Positions 47,612 to 60,737 of a DNA stretch of 64,000 bases are shown one piece after another. The number at the start of each line of letters is the position of its first letter. Position 1 is the stretch's first letter. The DNA comes from Sebastes aleutianus. Its lineage: Eukaryota; Chordata; Actinopteri; Perciformes; Sebastidae. The translations under genes were made by a program, and so were the position numbers. The notes beneath the pieces are model-generated. The model searched no databases. It was given only the letters and a program-made list of their open reading frames with translations, and was not told the DNA's origin. The DNA lies in the NCBI GenBank assembly GCA_916700875.1, contig CAKAKS010000022.1, forward strand, positions 11,616,013-11,680,012, in the 5' to 3' direction.

Positions 47612-48836
47612 AAAGGTGCTCCCATCAGCATTTTTGGGGCCGATCACCGATCGCTGGAAGCAGAATCCGCCGATCTGATCACCGATACCGATCACAGGGT
47701 CTATTTGAAGCCATTTCTCCACGGTATCAGCGGTCTCGGTGACTTCAGACTGTATCTCATACTCGCCCTCATTGTCATTAGATCTGCTTGGTTTCAGAAT
47801 GGCTGTACCGAATATTTCATAACTTCATTCATAACATTTGAATTCTAAATCAACATTTTTGCATGTCTATTCATTCTACACTAATCAGTGTTTCCCCTAT
47901 ATTCATTCTGCAGCGGTGTACCGCTCTACTCTTGTCTTTCACCGAGTGCGCCAGGCAGCATCGGAATACACAAAGAGGGCGGAACAGGGGAGAGGCGAAG
48001 TGAAGATAACATTGTCGGTCAGGTAACAAACAGGCTCGGTAGTGAATATTAGGCTATAGTATTGTTGAGTTAGATTCCAGTGGTGGTTGGTACTTGTGTG
48101 AACATTTCCAATAAATCCAGGGCATTGTAAAGTCCAAAAGTCAAAATGTATTGATAAAAGATAGATGTAATCATTTCCAAAATTAATATCACATTTTTAT
48201 CTAACAAAATATTCTGCTTCAATACTGTTTGTCGGCGTTTAGCCTTTCAAAAACATTTTCACTGTGGTTGAAAAGGGCGGTGCGCATTGACGAGTTATAG
48301 ATCAGCTACACTTTCATAAAAAAAATGAAGATTCATTTATAGAAGGGCATGTGGAAATTTAATTTTAGCCTATTTCACTACAATTCAAAACACACTTCTT
48401 TAAAACTCAACAGAATCAAAATAAAACTCACCAAAAGTCTGGTCAAATTTGGTCAAAATAAACCCTTATTTCACTGAGTTAGATGTGAAAATATGCTCGT
48501 TCTTCAGAGGCAGATCGTTAAATTAACAAAATAAAATGACAAACATTGCCCAAAACAATCGCCCACAAAAAACACTGATAGACGATTTATTAATCCAATC
48601 GTCCAACTCTACGCTGCAGATGGCGAGCCAGCCAGTGTGTCCAGTTGTGTTGCTTTCAAAGCAAATTAAAGAGCAGACGAGAATGCAGGAACCTGAGTAT
48701 TGTAAACGTTTCAATTCAGAATCGAGGCGTAATCTGATTGGCTCTCCTGATCGGCCTTTATAGAGACCACTGATCAAACAATTTAGAACGAACATTTGCT
48801 GATAACGATTGGTGGTCGATTGATCGTAGCACCCTT
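47612..48836. mobile_element. Non-autonomous hAT-like element, 1.2 kb
   Basis: The left end AAAGGTGCTCCCATCAGC, followed by GGGGCCGATCACCGATCG, is matched by the reverse complement of the right end AAGGGTGCTACGATCAATCG. GATC/CCGAT words (ATCTGATCACCGATACCGAT) fill the left subterminal region. The interior has only chance open frames. Flanking bases (ACGTTATT and AACTTATA, 5 of 8) give weak support for an 8-bp duplication. Confidence 0.6.
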
Positions 48837-51800
48837 AACTTATAAACATATGCAGCCTGTCTAGCCCTCAGGCCATAATCACATGGTGTGATTGCATAAA
48901 CAGAAGAAAAATAAATTCTGTCTATGCTGGATATTTCTGGCAGAAAAAGAGTCAGGTGAAATGCACATAGAAAATCATTCATCCATTTATCTATATTACA
49001 TACGTAAATTACCAGCTTCGCATCCAGTGTGATTTCTCCAAATCATCTTCATGCATGAAAGACATGGCATTAGGGCTTCAAGATGGTAGCTAATTAAGAA
49101 TGCAACGCAATTATGTCTTGGCAGAACAAGGCAACCTCTCTGATGTCAATGTGAAAACGGGCATTGTTACTGCATGCAGATGGCACATGAATAGCAAGTT
49201 GAGAAGAAAAGAAAAAAGATCTTGCTGAGCAGGAGTCTTTTTGCCAACGCTGACTTTACCAGCCCTGTTTTAACGGTTGCTAGGCAACACTCATTAGTGT
49301 GCTCCACTGATGGAGTCAGAGAGATGGGATGGATGAACCCAAAGTTAGACCTCTGCTAACAATTAGATCTCTTTAGGGACAGTTTGGGAAGGAACGCCAA
49401 CACCTGACATACTGCTGTAGCATAGACAAAAGTTAAATCAGCTTTCTGCAAGCTTCTGGGGTACTTAATATTTCAGCCTTGGATATTTATTTTTATTTAT
49501 TATGTTAAGAGAACATTACAAAAAATTAAACTGAACTGAAATTAAAGTTCCTTTTTAAAAAATCTGTAAGATGTATGGACATGACCTTCACAGTTTTTAT
49601 GTTATCAACTTATTGTACAATTTATGGACTTGACCTTGACAATTTTAGTTACTGGTTTAACTTGAGGTTGTACAAGACTTTTTCCAGTCAAGAAAAAGCA
49701 AAAGTCATGCCTCACACTTAAACCTCAGCATGTCTTTTCTCTGCTTTGTATTCAGGTCTATTCTCGGTTGGCGGAGGCAAAGTGGAATGTCCCATTATGT
49801 TGCTGAATATCAGAGGAAATTCCAGGGTTGAGAAAGAAGTCTTTAATCACTTGACACCAAAACCTGAAGTTTTACTGCTGACGTTTCAGATTGCCTTGAC
49901 ATTTTCTGCTATCAAACTCCATTATGGCTGCTGAAAATATCTTGATATAATGCGCCAGTATCTACAGGAAAAAAAAGAAAATACAACAATATTCAACAAA
50001 ATGGACCTGGGCAGGGTTGAGTGAGTGAGCATTTTCTATAAACCATGGAATTAGGTTGCTCATATATTGCTTTACTGTTCAATCAACGTGTGTTTTTGCA
50101 TTTAGATAACGACTGCTAGTGTTTCACTCTATCACAGCCGTTTCATTACTGACAGAAATGCCTATTTGCCGTTTTATTGCCTCAGATGTGAAAGTAGCTT
50201 AAAAAACATGAGAAGAAAATACAAAGCTGGACAACTGAAGCGTTATTGTAGAAAATCCACCGTTTTTAGTGTTTGAAATGAGCAAACTGTGACCTTATGA
50301 TAAGCACAAATCAGCCGCCGTCAAGCGAAATACAAGCATACACACACACTAGACCTTATTTAAATATACTCCCCAATGATGCCTAGTTATTCTTTTCATT
50401 TGAAGACTGGACGGGAGAAAATAACCAACAATCTTTAAAGGGTACCTTTGCCCTTGTTACTGTGGATGCTGCATATACTTGATCTCAACCACATACATCA
50501 CATCCAGATCCAGTTCATTAGTTTCAGATTGAGTGCTGGCTATTTTGCAGTTAAGAGAGTAGAGAAAATCCAATTTTGCGCTCATCCTACTCGCCAATTC
50601 TTTCTTTGGGAATCTTTGAGGTGGCCCGTCTAATGAGCTCCCATGAAATTCGGTTTCCACACCAGACAATATACCTCATTGTGTCTGAGCCATCGTTTAT
50701 TTCTCCGCTCCCCCTCCACCCTTAGTGCACGCACGTGCTTGCGCACACACTACACCAATGAGGCAATTTGAATTTGAGGACGCTGCCAAGTGGAAGTTTT
50801 CAGTCATTACCTTACAGCCAATTGATATGACCATTCAGATGAGCACAATGGTCTTTGAGGTGACACGATTTATTAGTTAGTCAAGTGCTATAAACTCTGA
50901 GGGTGCTCTCACACCTGTAGTTGGGTTCATTTAGTCTGGACCAAAGGAACAAAAATATTTTAGCATGCATTCTAGTTCCGTTTCACATTAACTTTTTACA
51001 AATGAACTTGCCGTTATACAGACTGACAGGTAACTTGTTGATTGGACAATTTTGGCGATTATCATCCTGCATCATTAGGACCCACGTGGGGCAATCAAAT
51101 TCCGGTGACTGACAAACATTTATGTTGCACTTCAATGCTTCTGATGTGTATATAAAGCCAATTCAACCCTGCAGGAAGGCGTTTGCGTGAGACGAGCATG
51201 ATCACAATAGTTTCACAGGATTGCACCCGCTTGTCGCTCCACCTGTCAGATCGTCTGCGCCTCCCTATCTGCCCACTCGCCTCTCATTGAAAATGATTTA
51301 CAAGGTGCGTCAATTGCTCCCCGTCTGAAAATACATTTACTGCGGGATCGCTGTCACACACTTTTTAATGGAGTTAATGAACTGACAAAGTACACAGAGT
51401 CGGATACAAGCGCAGCAGTTTTAACATCTTTTGACCTATTAATCAGGGAATATGCTGGGGCTAACGTGTTTATATACAGTACATGGGTTTAGTATAGTTG
51501 GTTAGGGTTAGGGAGAGATTATGGTGATGTTTAATAAAATGGCAAAATGAATTGCAGGTCTTTGACAACACGCAAACGCTGCTCCGATCCTCCTCTTTCC
51601 TTACAAAAGTAGGTCAGCTGACGAGTTGGGAGTGTAGTGCATAATGCAACAAACTTTTTTTTGCCTTTCACACTGAAAAGCAACATGTTTTCCCAGTTAC
51701 AAATTACAAGGGTACTGTCATGGAGGTGGCTGTCTGTGGCCCTGAGTGCCCTACATGCTTATTTTTGGCCCGCTGTCAGTATTTAAATGGATCAACGAAG

Positions 51801-54800
51801 GTCCTCTTGTACGTCAGGACATCAGGACACAAACACACTCTAACACACACACACACACACACACAAACTGCATCATCTAGCAGCCGCATAGATTAGACTG
51901 TTTTAATCAAGTTTGTTTGATGAGAGCATGGTTAGACTGGGACATGCAGCTGGCAGCAAAGAACAGAAGAATTGAATTAGTCCCGCTGTAGACAATACAG
52001 TAAACCTCTGTGAATATTTGCTCCTAAGAGCGAGCACTGACCATTTTCCATAGATATTAAGAAAAATATACACTGTTGCAGATGAGAATTGGAGGAATTG
52101 TTCTTATGAGTTTTTACTGATTTTCTACTGCAAATGGTGTTTTTAAATCCTGGTTTTCATGGGGAGTTATTTAAACATTTTGAAACCAATTTCACCCATA
52201 TTTCTCACAGTATTAAAATGAAATGAATTAATCTAAGGATTCTTTTTTTTTTGAAAACCCCCTGTCAGACCGGAAGTGTATCAGACGCGTTTTTCACTTG
52301 CGCACAACAGATACGCTCTTATTTTCATTCTTATTTGGAGCCATTAAACAATATGTTTTTTAAGATATGTTTTTCTTTCTAAAGATATGTTCCCTCACAT
52401 TGCCAATAGAGTGAAAATAAGTAGAATCACGTTTTGAGCGGAGTACCCCTTTTACTTTTGTAAAACTGTGATATAATGCCGTAATCTCAAAAACCAAAAG
52501 AAACACTGTGATATAAATCTTAGGTCATGTCGTCCGCTCCTAACTGGAACCATAATAAATACAATGTGAGAGGTGTTTTCACAGCAGGGAACATTGGAAC
52601 TGTGAAAAAGGCAATCGCTCACCTTGATGCAATTATATTCTCAAGTCTTTACAGTATGTGTTGAGTCCAGCAGCGGTTGAAAGCCTATTTTCTACCTCCA
52701 TCAAACGATAGCCGTGAAGCCAGCGGGGTGCACAAAGGATCTGGCACAATGGCATATTCAGTATTCTATGAGTCACGCTATTTTCAACCTTTTATGACCT
52801 TTCATGTTTCATTAAGAAGTCAGAGCACAGCGTCCGGCACGTCAAACTGAACAAAAATGGCCAAGGTCCCTGAAAACGTCAACCATGATTTGTCAAACAT
52901 CTACTTCTTTTGAAAAGAATAGAGCTTTGAAATAATGAAGCAGGGGGCAGGCGCAGTTATAGGTTAATGGGATGCAATCAAAGTTAGCGTAGTCTCTGGG
53001 AATGTGTTTTGATGTATGAAAAGGCCAAATCCCATAAGCTTGCAAACCCCCAGCCTAACTGAGAATGGAAAGGTAATAGTACCACCTAAGTGGTAGCATT
53101 CAGACTGACAAGAAAGACTCTGAGGTAGGATCAGAGGTGATATCTGATCAACCGCTGCTATGATGCAAGAACAAAAAGTCCACCGTCATCGTCTCTGTGT
53201 GACGCATCTTGCTTTACCTAATCAGTTGTTTTTGTTCTGGCAGAAGGGACACTACCTCCCCAGCTCTCGTCCATTATCCTTCATTAACAGAGCAGAGGGC
53301 TGCAGATGAGGAACAGAGGCTCAGTGTGGAGACACAAGTGTGGGTTGCACTACAGGAGATCCTCTGTCAGGATTTGAGCAGATTTTAACCAGCAAAATGT
53401 ACAAGAAAGTTTGTGAATAACGAGCGTCATGCTAATTTTTTGCAGAAAATTACATGCTTATTTGACCTATTTGATTTTCTTTTCAGGAATTTCTCATCAC
53501 ATCACAACGCCTCATTTAATACAAGTGATTCAAGAACTTCACAGAACAATGATATTACAGCTAATCAAACGTGGTGGAATGAGAAAACGAGTGCCCAGCG
53601 TAGTAAAGTGTCACCTCTGTTGACATTCAAATCAGTTAAGTGTGAACAAAGTTAAGTATCGTTAAGGAGCACTTATTGTCTCGACTCCTTGATCTTGAGA
53701 ATTAAATCATTCTCTTTTTCAGTGTCGGAAATCGGAAATGGGCTAAAATGTGGAAAGCAATCTCAGGATGCCCCTAAAACAACGTGATCGAGGGGCAAAA
53801 ATTACCCCGAAGATTTTGAAGAAAAATATTTTTTTTACCAGTTTAGGCCAATATCCTCATCCTACATTAAGCCATCATTCCAATTCATTTAATTTCCATT
53901 TCCACCTCTAACACACCACTCCCACAAAAAGCCTTGTTCCTGCAGTGAAGTTGGCCTGCTGCGATGGACCGGTACCTCATTAAAAAGCTCCAACTGTTAC
54001 CGAAGAAAGCAACCCAAATCCTGTGCCAACACCCCCAGCAAATAAGACGGTTGGCTTGGTTTTGAAGATGTGAATAGGACGGCTCACCCACCCAAACATA
54101 GCCTTGGACAGCTAAAAGCTAATCACAACTTTGTCAATGTCTGAACCATCAGCTATCGCTCTGATGACAGATAAGCCTCCAGTGTAGCCAGCGGATATCC
54201 GGGCCAAGACTTCCTCTTCTGTATGCTGCTCATTGTTTTTAGTCCAATTAGCAACTTGAGATGCGAAATTGACGACATCTACGACTGGATTGTTTCACGA
54301 GTAGCCGATTAACAGGCTAATTTTAAACTAATAAAAAGATAATCATCGTCAGACGATAGTCGGTGGGTTCCCAGATTGCATTTCAGCCCATATGTTGCGC
54401 CTCTTTTGCTCTCCACGCAAACTATTTACCATGCATTCAACCAAAGCCTGCTCAAAAGTGATTGTAGTCCGAGTAGTACTGGCCAAACGGAAACCACAAC
54501 GCTTCCAATACCATATGAATGCAGAATCTATATGGGTCTATCTGAGTCTGAGAAAATGTGCTTTAGATCAGATTTAAATATAGTGTTTAATAGAGCCTAT
54601 ATGTGATGGGAATTAATTAAGAGCTTGCTGTGGATTTAGCCAATATCAACACTACGACAACAGATCTATACATGCATAAACATTAACTGATCTTTCTCGT
54701 GGGATTAGTATGCAAAACTGTTTTGATTATCATGGCTGGTATAGTTGGATGCTAATTTAGAAGTGGGATATTGGATTGGTTCAGCTTTGGCATTATATCG

Positions 54801-55658
54801 TGCATATAATCAATGTCAGTCAATCCTTTCATTTCAGGATGCTCAATTTCCCCTTTTAATTGGAACTTAATGTCCATAGGAAATGCCAAAATGAGGACTG
54901 TAATTTCCCAGTGCCACACTACATTCATTATCAATGCTTGGTAAACAAAGGCCTCCATTGTTGCCATGCTCGGTCTCAGCCCACAACTTCAGAACTGATC
55001 CTATTCCATTTGCATTTCGGCATATTATAAGAAGCAATTACCAGTGCTATAACAAACCCCCTCGCCGGGAAAATCATATATTGATTACTAATTAGTGTCT
55101 GATGAAAACGTAACCAGCCATTGCTCGGAGAGTTAAATCACTCCTCTGATTATGCTTTCTGCACATGTATACAGACAAGTCATATTTTAAAAAAGGGGGA
55201 TGAGCTCTCAGGGAGTCCCATGATTGGCTTGTGTGGTTTTCTGCTCCAGTTCCAGCAGAGATGTGTGTTACATAAGGTGGCCTGTTGCGTCATGTGAACT
55301 AGTCTGTGCTGGACAGAACTGCTGCCGAGGCATGTGTGTGTGCATGTATGTGACAGAAATTGCGTGAATTAATAGTTTGGCACTAAATGAGGTTGCATTT
55401 ACAATGGCTGTGTAAAGTATTAACTAGATTTTCCTGATGTTGACATGTACAATCCACATGTCAGCTGTCTCAAATAATAAAAAAACTCCTTAAACAAAGG
55501 GAATATGGTAATATTGGGAAATTTGACAAGATTTAATAAACAAAATCAATAGGCAATATCAGCTTTTGCTCGAATTGACCTCATAAGTATATTTCACAAA
55601 GAAAAGAAGTGTTTCCACTATGGCATTACTCTCAGGTTTTTATGTTTGGCGTGTATTG
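48837..55658. other. Long gene-free stretch, candidate conserved elements
   Basis: Nearly 7 kb with no gene and few repeats. An AC microsatellite lies at 51843-51865. At about 50885-51110 the phrase GGGTGCTCTCACACCTGTAG resembles the start of a dispersed fish repeat, but no partner end was found. The block at about 54960-55140 (CATTTGCATTTCGGCATATT, TTGATTACTAATTAGTGTC) is unique, complex and rich in homeodomain and octamer-like words, and is my best guess in this stretch for a conserved non-coding element. Confidence 0.45.
51843..51865. repeat. AC dinucleotide microsatellite
   Basis: About eleven uninterrupted AC units, typical of fish genomes. Confidence 0.9.
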
Positions 55659-55896
55659 TATATAAACTGGGGGGAAAAAAGTTCAGAAACTTGTGTTTGG
55701 TGGATTATTTCTCTGTTGTTACAATGCTAATTGGCATTGTATTTGACATCGTTGGAAAGCCTGTTTATTTACCTTCACAATGATGTCCAACTTGTAAGGA
55801 TCATGCATTTGTGAGCTGAGCAGCACAACTGATTATGTGGGTAGCGCCCAAGAAAAATTTGCCAAGTTTCCGAACTTCTTTTTCCCAGTTTATATA
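55659..55896. mobile_element. 238-bp MITE with ~30-bp TIRs
   Basis: The left end TATATAAACTGGGGGGAAAA continues AAGTTCAGAAACTTG. The right end, reverse-complemented, is TATATAAACTGGGAAAAAGA, then AGTTCGGAAACTTGG. The first 13 bases are identical and the similarity runs about 30 bases. TATA at both edges fits a TA-target (Tc1/mariner-type) mobiliser, which is an inference. The interior is non-coding. Confidence 0.8.
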
Positions 55897-56799
55897 AAAA
55901 AATGAGAACCTAAATGAGCCCAATCCCGGCCCGAATTGACTCAGCATGTTGGGGCGTGTTGGGTCCCAACAGGCTTCTGAATCAGGCTGACTCTCACCCC
56001 AATCCTATAAGGTAGAACTTATTACCTTGTTGTATTAGACTGCATTAGTTTTAGCTAGGTATACCTAATAGACTAGTAACTGAGTGTAAACGTGTGACAA
56101 TTTAAGTCCAAACCATGAGACGATAACAGTAAGAGAAACCTCAGCCCGCCTGAGGACAAACAACAAGTATTTTGAAGAGTAAAGAGAGGAGCGCAATCAA
56201 GCCCCTCTTCTGACTTGTTATTCCTGCATAGCGGCTCCCACTGAGCCCCCCTGATCCCCTCACATCACATGCAAATGTAATTTATGTTCCCAAGTTGGCC
56301 ACATCAACTGCCCACCCACCTCCCAGGAGATTTGCATGTGAAGATTGCACTGCTACACCAGTGAGAAAGTGGAGAGAGAGAGAGGAGATGTGAGGAGGGG
56401 AATGCTGTGAAGGAGCGGTATTATGTGCCAGAAAGAAATTCATATTCATCAGTTTGTTCTGGAAAGCTTGTGGGACACCACAAACCACATAGTGCAGAAC
56501 ACATCAGCCCATGCACGTCAGCTTGATGCATAGTCTTGTCTTGGACTCTGTTAGCCTAAATATTGTCTTTGGCTACATGCACTCAGTTTTTTTATTAACA
56601 CACTCAAATAGGTGTATGTTTCTTCCACCACTCGTGGTCACTGTAGACGTAGATATGCCTGACTCATAGCTTGATGGCAGGTCTTGAACATACTGCACTG
56701 GTACATTTCCACTGAGGCTGTTCTCATATACCATTCATAGCTATATCTATGAAAACTAATGCATGGTAAATCATATATATGTATGTTCTGTACTTAGGT
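55897..56799. other. Unique non-coding DNA, no gene seen
   Basis: A short scrap at 55910-55990 (AATCCCGGCCCGAATTGAC) resembles repeat sequence but has no defined ends. A GA-rich tract lies near 56370-56400. Confidence 0.5.
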
Positions 56800-57070
56800 T
56801 ATGCCACTTTCGTATTTTAATCCAAGCGTTGAGTTATTTGTTCACGTAACTTCCATACTTAAGTAACTCCACTTCCACGATGTTTTCCTAAACCTAACCA
56901 AGTAGTTTTGTTGCCTTAACCTAACCAAGCTGTTTCCTGTGAAGACGGAAGTTTGTTTTGAAAAGACTGTATGAATGTAAGGAGTTGAAATTGACACGTG
57001 TTGCTAGACGAAAAACGAGGAATATCTTTTTCGTAAGACGTCGTACGAACCGTTGTATGAGGATACGATG
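56800..57070. repeat. Dispersed repeat with CCTAACCAAG motifs
   Basis: CCTAAACCTAACCAAGTAGT and TTGCCTTAACCTAACCAAGC are internal near-duplicates. Sequence such as GAAGACGGAAGTTTG and TTGCTAGACGAAAAACG follows. The combination resembles a widespread fish repeat. No TIRs or ORF are seen and the limits are approximate. Confidence 0.45.
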
Positions 57071-58901
57071 CTCCATTTCAGACTTTGCCGGGTCAATCTC
57101 CTTTTAACATTCTCCTGCTTTACAGTGGCTGCTCATTGAATGGATTGAGACCTGGTGCACGTCAACAGTTTGACCCAAGACTCATTGATTGGAAGTAAAG
57201 AAATCAAAAGGGCAAGTCTCACCAAGCACAAAATTGGCCTTAGAAAAGAAGCCAACAACCAAGACCAGAGGACATCTTAATGTTTATCATTTCAAATCTA
57301 AAAATAATTAATTAAAGATCAACTGATATCCTTTTTTTTTTTCAACAAGGCAAGACAAAACAGAACCAACATACAGTTGAGGTCAAGACAAGGCAAATAG
57401 ACTTGAGAAATTCAATTCAGAAGTATTGTATGTGGTGATGTAGTTCTAATAAAATGTGCAGCAAGATTTTTTTATTGAATTTTTTAAAAACTTTTCCAGG
57501 TTGTCGAGCTGGTAGCCAGCACTTTGAACTCAATTGTAGCCTGAAGGCTGTCTGCTTTAAGTAGCAGCTAATGTTCTCTAGTGTGTCCCTCGCTCTGCAG
57601 CCTGCAATGTTAATATAAGGCTGGAAATGTAAAGTGACAGAGAGCACTTTAAAGGTTTAGTTCCTTCAGGCGGCTGGCTTTCAGTGTCCAGCCTGCCTGG
57701 ATTGGAAACAACCAGACTTCACCCACAGAGGCCACGGGCGAGTACAACGTGACCAAGAGCTTCTCTACGGGGAACAAGAAAGTCTGGCTTTCATTGATAT
57801 TCTGGGAAAATCGGACAAAGGTATCAACAGCGATAATCTGACTTCAGTCAATCCTGAAATGCAGATGGAAAAAATGGAATAAAACTCATCAAAAACTAGT
57901 CTCATCTTCTTTCTACTTTGTGAGGTAGAGAGAAGGGATGTGTTGCAGTGAAGTGTGATGGATGGCGGTGGTGATAAAGGAGCTCAAAATAGATATATAT
58001 AAAAAAAAAACGGCCAAGGTTGAAACGATGACCAATGAGGCATTGTTGGTGGAGCTGAGATGATCGATACGGTGACAAAGCTGGCAGTCAGACCAACAGG
58101 AAAGACTGAAATGAGCTCAGACTGGGTGGCTTGCATGGGTGCCAGTCACACCAATCAGTACTGGAAGTAAAGCAGTGTGTCATTTCGCATGATTTCCATA
58201 TGTGGGAAGTACTAGGATACAGCTCTATAGGCTATTCTTTTTTTAAATATATCAATATCTCGATTTGACAGAGGGCAATTCTCAAACTGCAAGAGCCACA
58301 ATTTTAATTATAGCTTACATTTTTAACCATGTTTTAACAAGCTGTAACAACTGTTAATGAAAGTTTACTCTGTGACCATCAACTTTGCCATATATAATGA
58401 CAACTGTAGCCGGCAGAGCTGTAGCCAATTAATGTCAATGCCACTGACTGACCAAATGACATGTATCTGGTGGCATTGTTTGTAGTAGCAGTTAGCTGGG
58501 TAGTTGAGCACGACAGATAGCTGGCATATAGTCCGACAATAGTCTAAATCTTTCACTTATGAAACTCGTCAACTTGAACTCAACCTCTCAACGGGGACAT
58601 CAAGGATTTTGAGCTGTGAAATAGCTAACATTAGTTAAAACGATGCTAAATCTGCTTAAGCTTGAGACAAACTTGTTGCGTGTTCTTGTACCAAAATGAA
58701 CATGGACGACAACCAGCTTCTTGCACTGTTTAAATGCAGTGCAAATTGCGCTGAAAAGGCAAAATCCGATTCTAAGGATTGCAAATATATCCTCAAATCA
58801 CCCTGCTTTTGTTTTATATAGCTCATAGTTTAAAAAACATGTTTTTTTTTATCCAGGCATAATTCTTACTGTACTGCACTCCCAACAATGCAACCCAAAG
58901 C
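57071..58901. other. Unique non-coding DNA, no gene seen
   Basis: Short T- and A-runs only (about 57331 and 58000). Open frames are under 80 codons and unrecognisable. Confidence 0.5.
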
Positions 58902-59498
58902 CTCTATATAAGAAGTGGATGTAGTCACCCATTGGTTTATGGACTGCTGTTTTGAAGGCAATTTGGCCGTTGCCATGTTGGTATTTGCAACCAGAAGTGA
59001 CACAAGAGGGTGGAGCTAAGTACAACCAAACGCTGAATAACACGTATTTAGGTGACCAAAAAGGTTATAATTAACTTTCATGAACTGAAAACACACTGTG
59101 AGAGGGTTAAAGTTGTGGGTTAGGGGTTAACACGGAAAAAACGGACAACTCCCAGACCAGACAACGCCGTGGTAGCAACCTGTCAATCACAAAGTAGCCA
59201 TGACCTAAAGCATCCCCTGCTTTATGGTCTATTTGACTCTAAATTGGACCATAATTTACTAAATGAACATCATGTTGTATTGAAGAAGACTTGAAACTAG
59301 CGATTGAGACCATAAACTCATGTTTACAATGTTTACTGAGGTAATAAATCAAGTGAGAAGTAGGCTCATTTTCTCATAGACTTCTATACAATCAGACATC
59401 TTTTTGCAACCAAAGGAGTCGCCCCCTGCTGGCTGTTAGAAAGAATGCAGGTTTAAGGCACCTCCACATTAGCTTCACTTTTAAGTCCTGGAGGTTGC
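58902..59498 (+). repeat. 600-bp dispersed repeat, copy 2 (full)
   Basis: It aligns over its length with 41036-41633. Notable differences are loss of GACGTCACC near the 5' end, a small insertion GTGGGTTAGGGGTTAAC near 59117 and TCTATTTGACTCTAAAT near 59227. The 3' half is almost identical between copies. Confidence 0.8.
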
Positions 59499-59639
59499 CC
59501 ACTTGTGCAACCTAATAGCCTTTGAAATCCAATTTGTTTATGATGCTGAAGAACAAAATGATGCACTGATATATTTCTCCTCTGCTACCTTTACCCCAAC
59601 TCCTGTCTGAGGGCACACACACACCGAGTTCGGGACACC

Positions 59640-59708
59640 CAGGAGACAGAGAGAAAGAGAGGGAGGTAGGGAGAGACAGAGAGAATGAAAGGAGGGAGAG
59701 AGAGAGGC
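59640..59708. repeat. GA-rich purine tract
   Basis: About 70 bases almost entirely A and G on the top strand (GAGAGAAAGAGAGGGAGG, GGAGGGAGAGAGAGAGG). Long purine runs like this can form triplex DNA; no function is implied. Confidence 0.8.
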
Positions 59709-60172
59709 GATGGGGCAGAGCCAAGGCTCATCCTGCTTATGCAGCCGCCAGATGAGCACCCACCTGATCACCACCCCTTGGGGGCCACTAAGCAGCACAC
59801 AACAGCTGGCAGCGCCACGTTTATTACCTATAGATTATTCCCAAGCAACAGCAATTATCAGTCTTCTCCTGACAGGCAGGAACACACTGTGAAGCTTCGG
59901 GTGTGTCTTTCAGTAGAAGGATAAACAAACACATGACAAACGAAAGAAAGGAAAACTATCCTGACGACGTCGGGAGGAGGACCTGTCAGACTTTGTAAAG
60001 AACCACTGAAGGTATGCCGCCATCTTGAGTCAGTGCAATTGCCATCGCTTGCTGTGAGTCATGTTTATATTTAGATTGGGGAGGAAGAGGAGCAACCAGG
60101 CGAATAATGCACATCACCTTCCCCAGTGGAAGCATTTGGCTGTGTGTGTGAGAGAGGAAGAGAATATTTGTC

Positions 60173-60209
60173 TGTGTGTGTGTGTGTTGGTGTGTGTGTG
60201 TGTGTGCGT
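60173..60209. repeat. Interrupted TG microsatellite
   Basis: Two TG runs separated by TTGG, preceded by a shorter TG run at 60141-60150. Confidence 0.85.
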
Positions 60210-60737
60210 GATTGTGATCCACTGTCTGACCTAGAAAAGCAGTTGCACCAATCAGAAGATTCGTGGCAGTTGGGCAACACGCTCACACAGTATAAATAAC
60301 TTGCAGTGTGCCAGTTGCATGCATAATTACAGAGCAGGGGAGCAGACGCATGCAGCCTAAAAATAATAAAGCCATGATGCGCTCCCTCTATCTCCTGGAT
60401 ATGTGTCTTAATCACGGCTTGGACATAATGTATGCTCCTGTACAGCAGGTGGGGCTACAGTATCTCCGTCATCATTCAATACACATTGTGCTATGAATGC
60501 TGGTAGATTGAGTATCCGGGGTACTAGATAATATCTCTCTGGTTTAGTTTAAAATTCAGAATACCAGAATCAAAATTGTCATTGTTGAAATGTCAAATAT
60601 CCAAGATGGACAGAGGGAAACAGTAACAGGATGAGTACAGTATATCATAAATCACAGCTATCTTATACTGGTTTCTTATTAGGAGGATGTAACCTTATCA
60701 AAGCTTTTGGTAAATAGCTTTTGGTTACATGAAAACA

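Larger units (their letters stand above)
59499..60737. other. Non-coding DNA with simple repeats
   Basis: Contains the GA-rich tract at 59640-59708 and TG arrays at 60141-60209. Frames on both strands at 59512-60415 are artefacts of these low-complexity tracts. No gene is seen. Confidence 0.6.

Noticed and set aside
50885..51700. Possible TIR element starting GGGTGCTCTCACACC
   Set aside because: The only similar distal sequence (CCTTTCACACTG near 51664) is in the same orientation, not inverted, so no element could be defined.
59512..60415. Several 60-114 codon frames
   Set aside because: They are generated by GA and TG low-complexity tracts.
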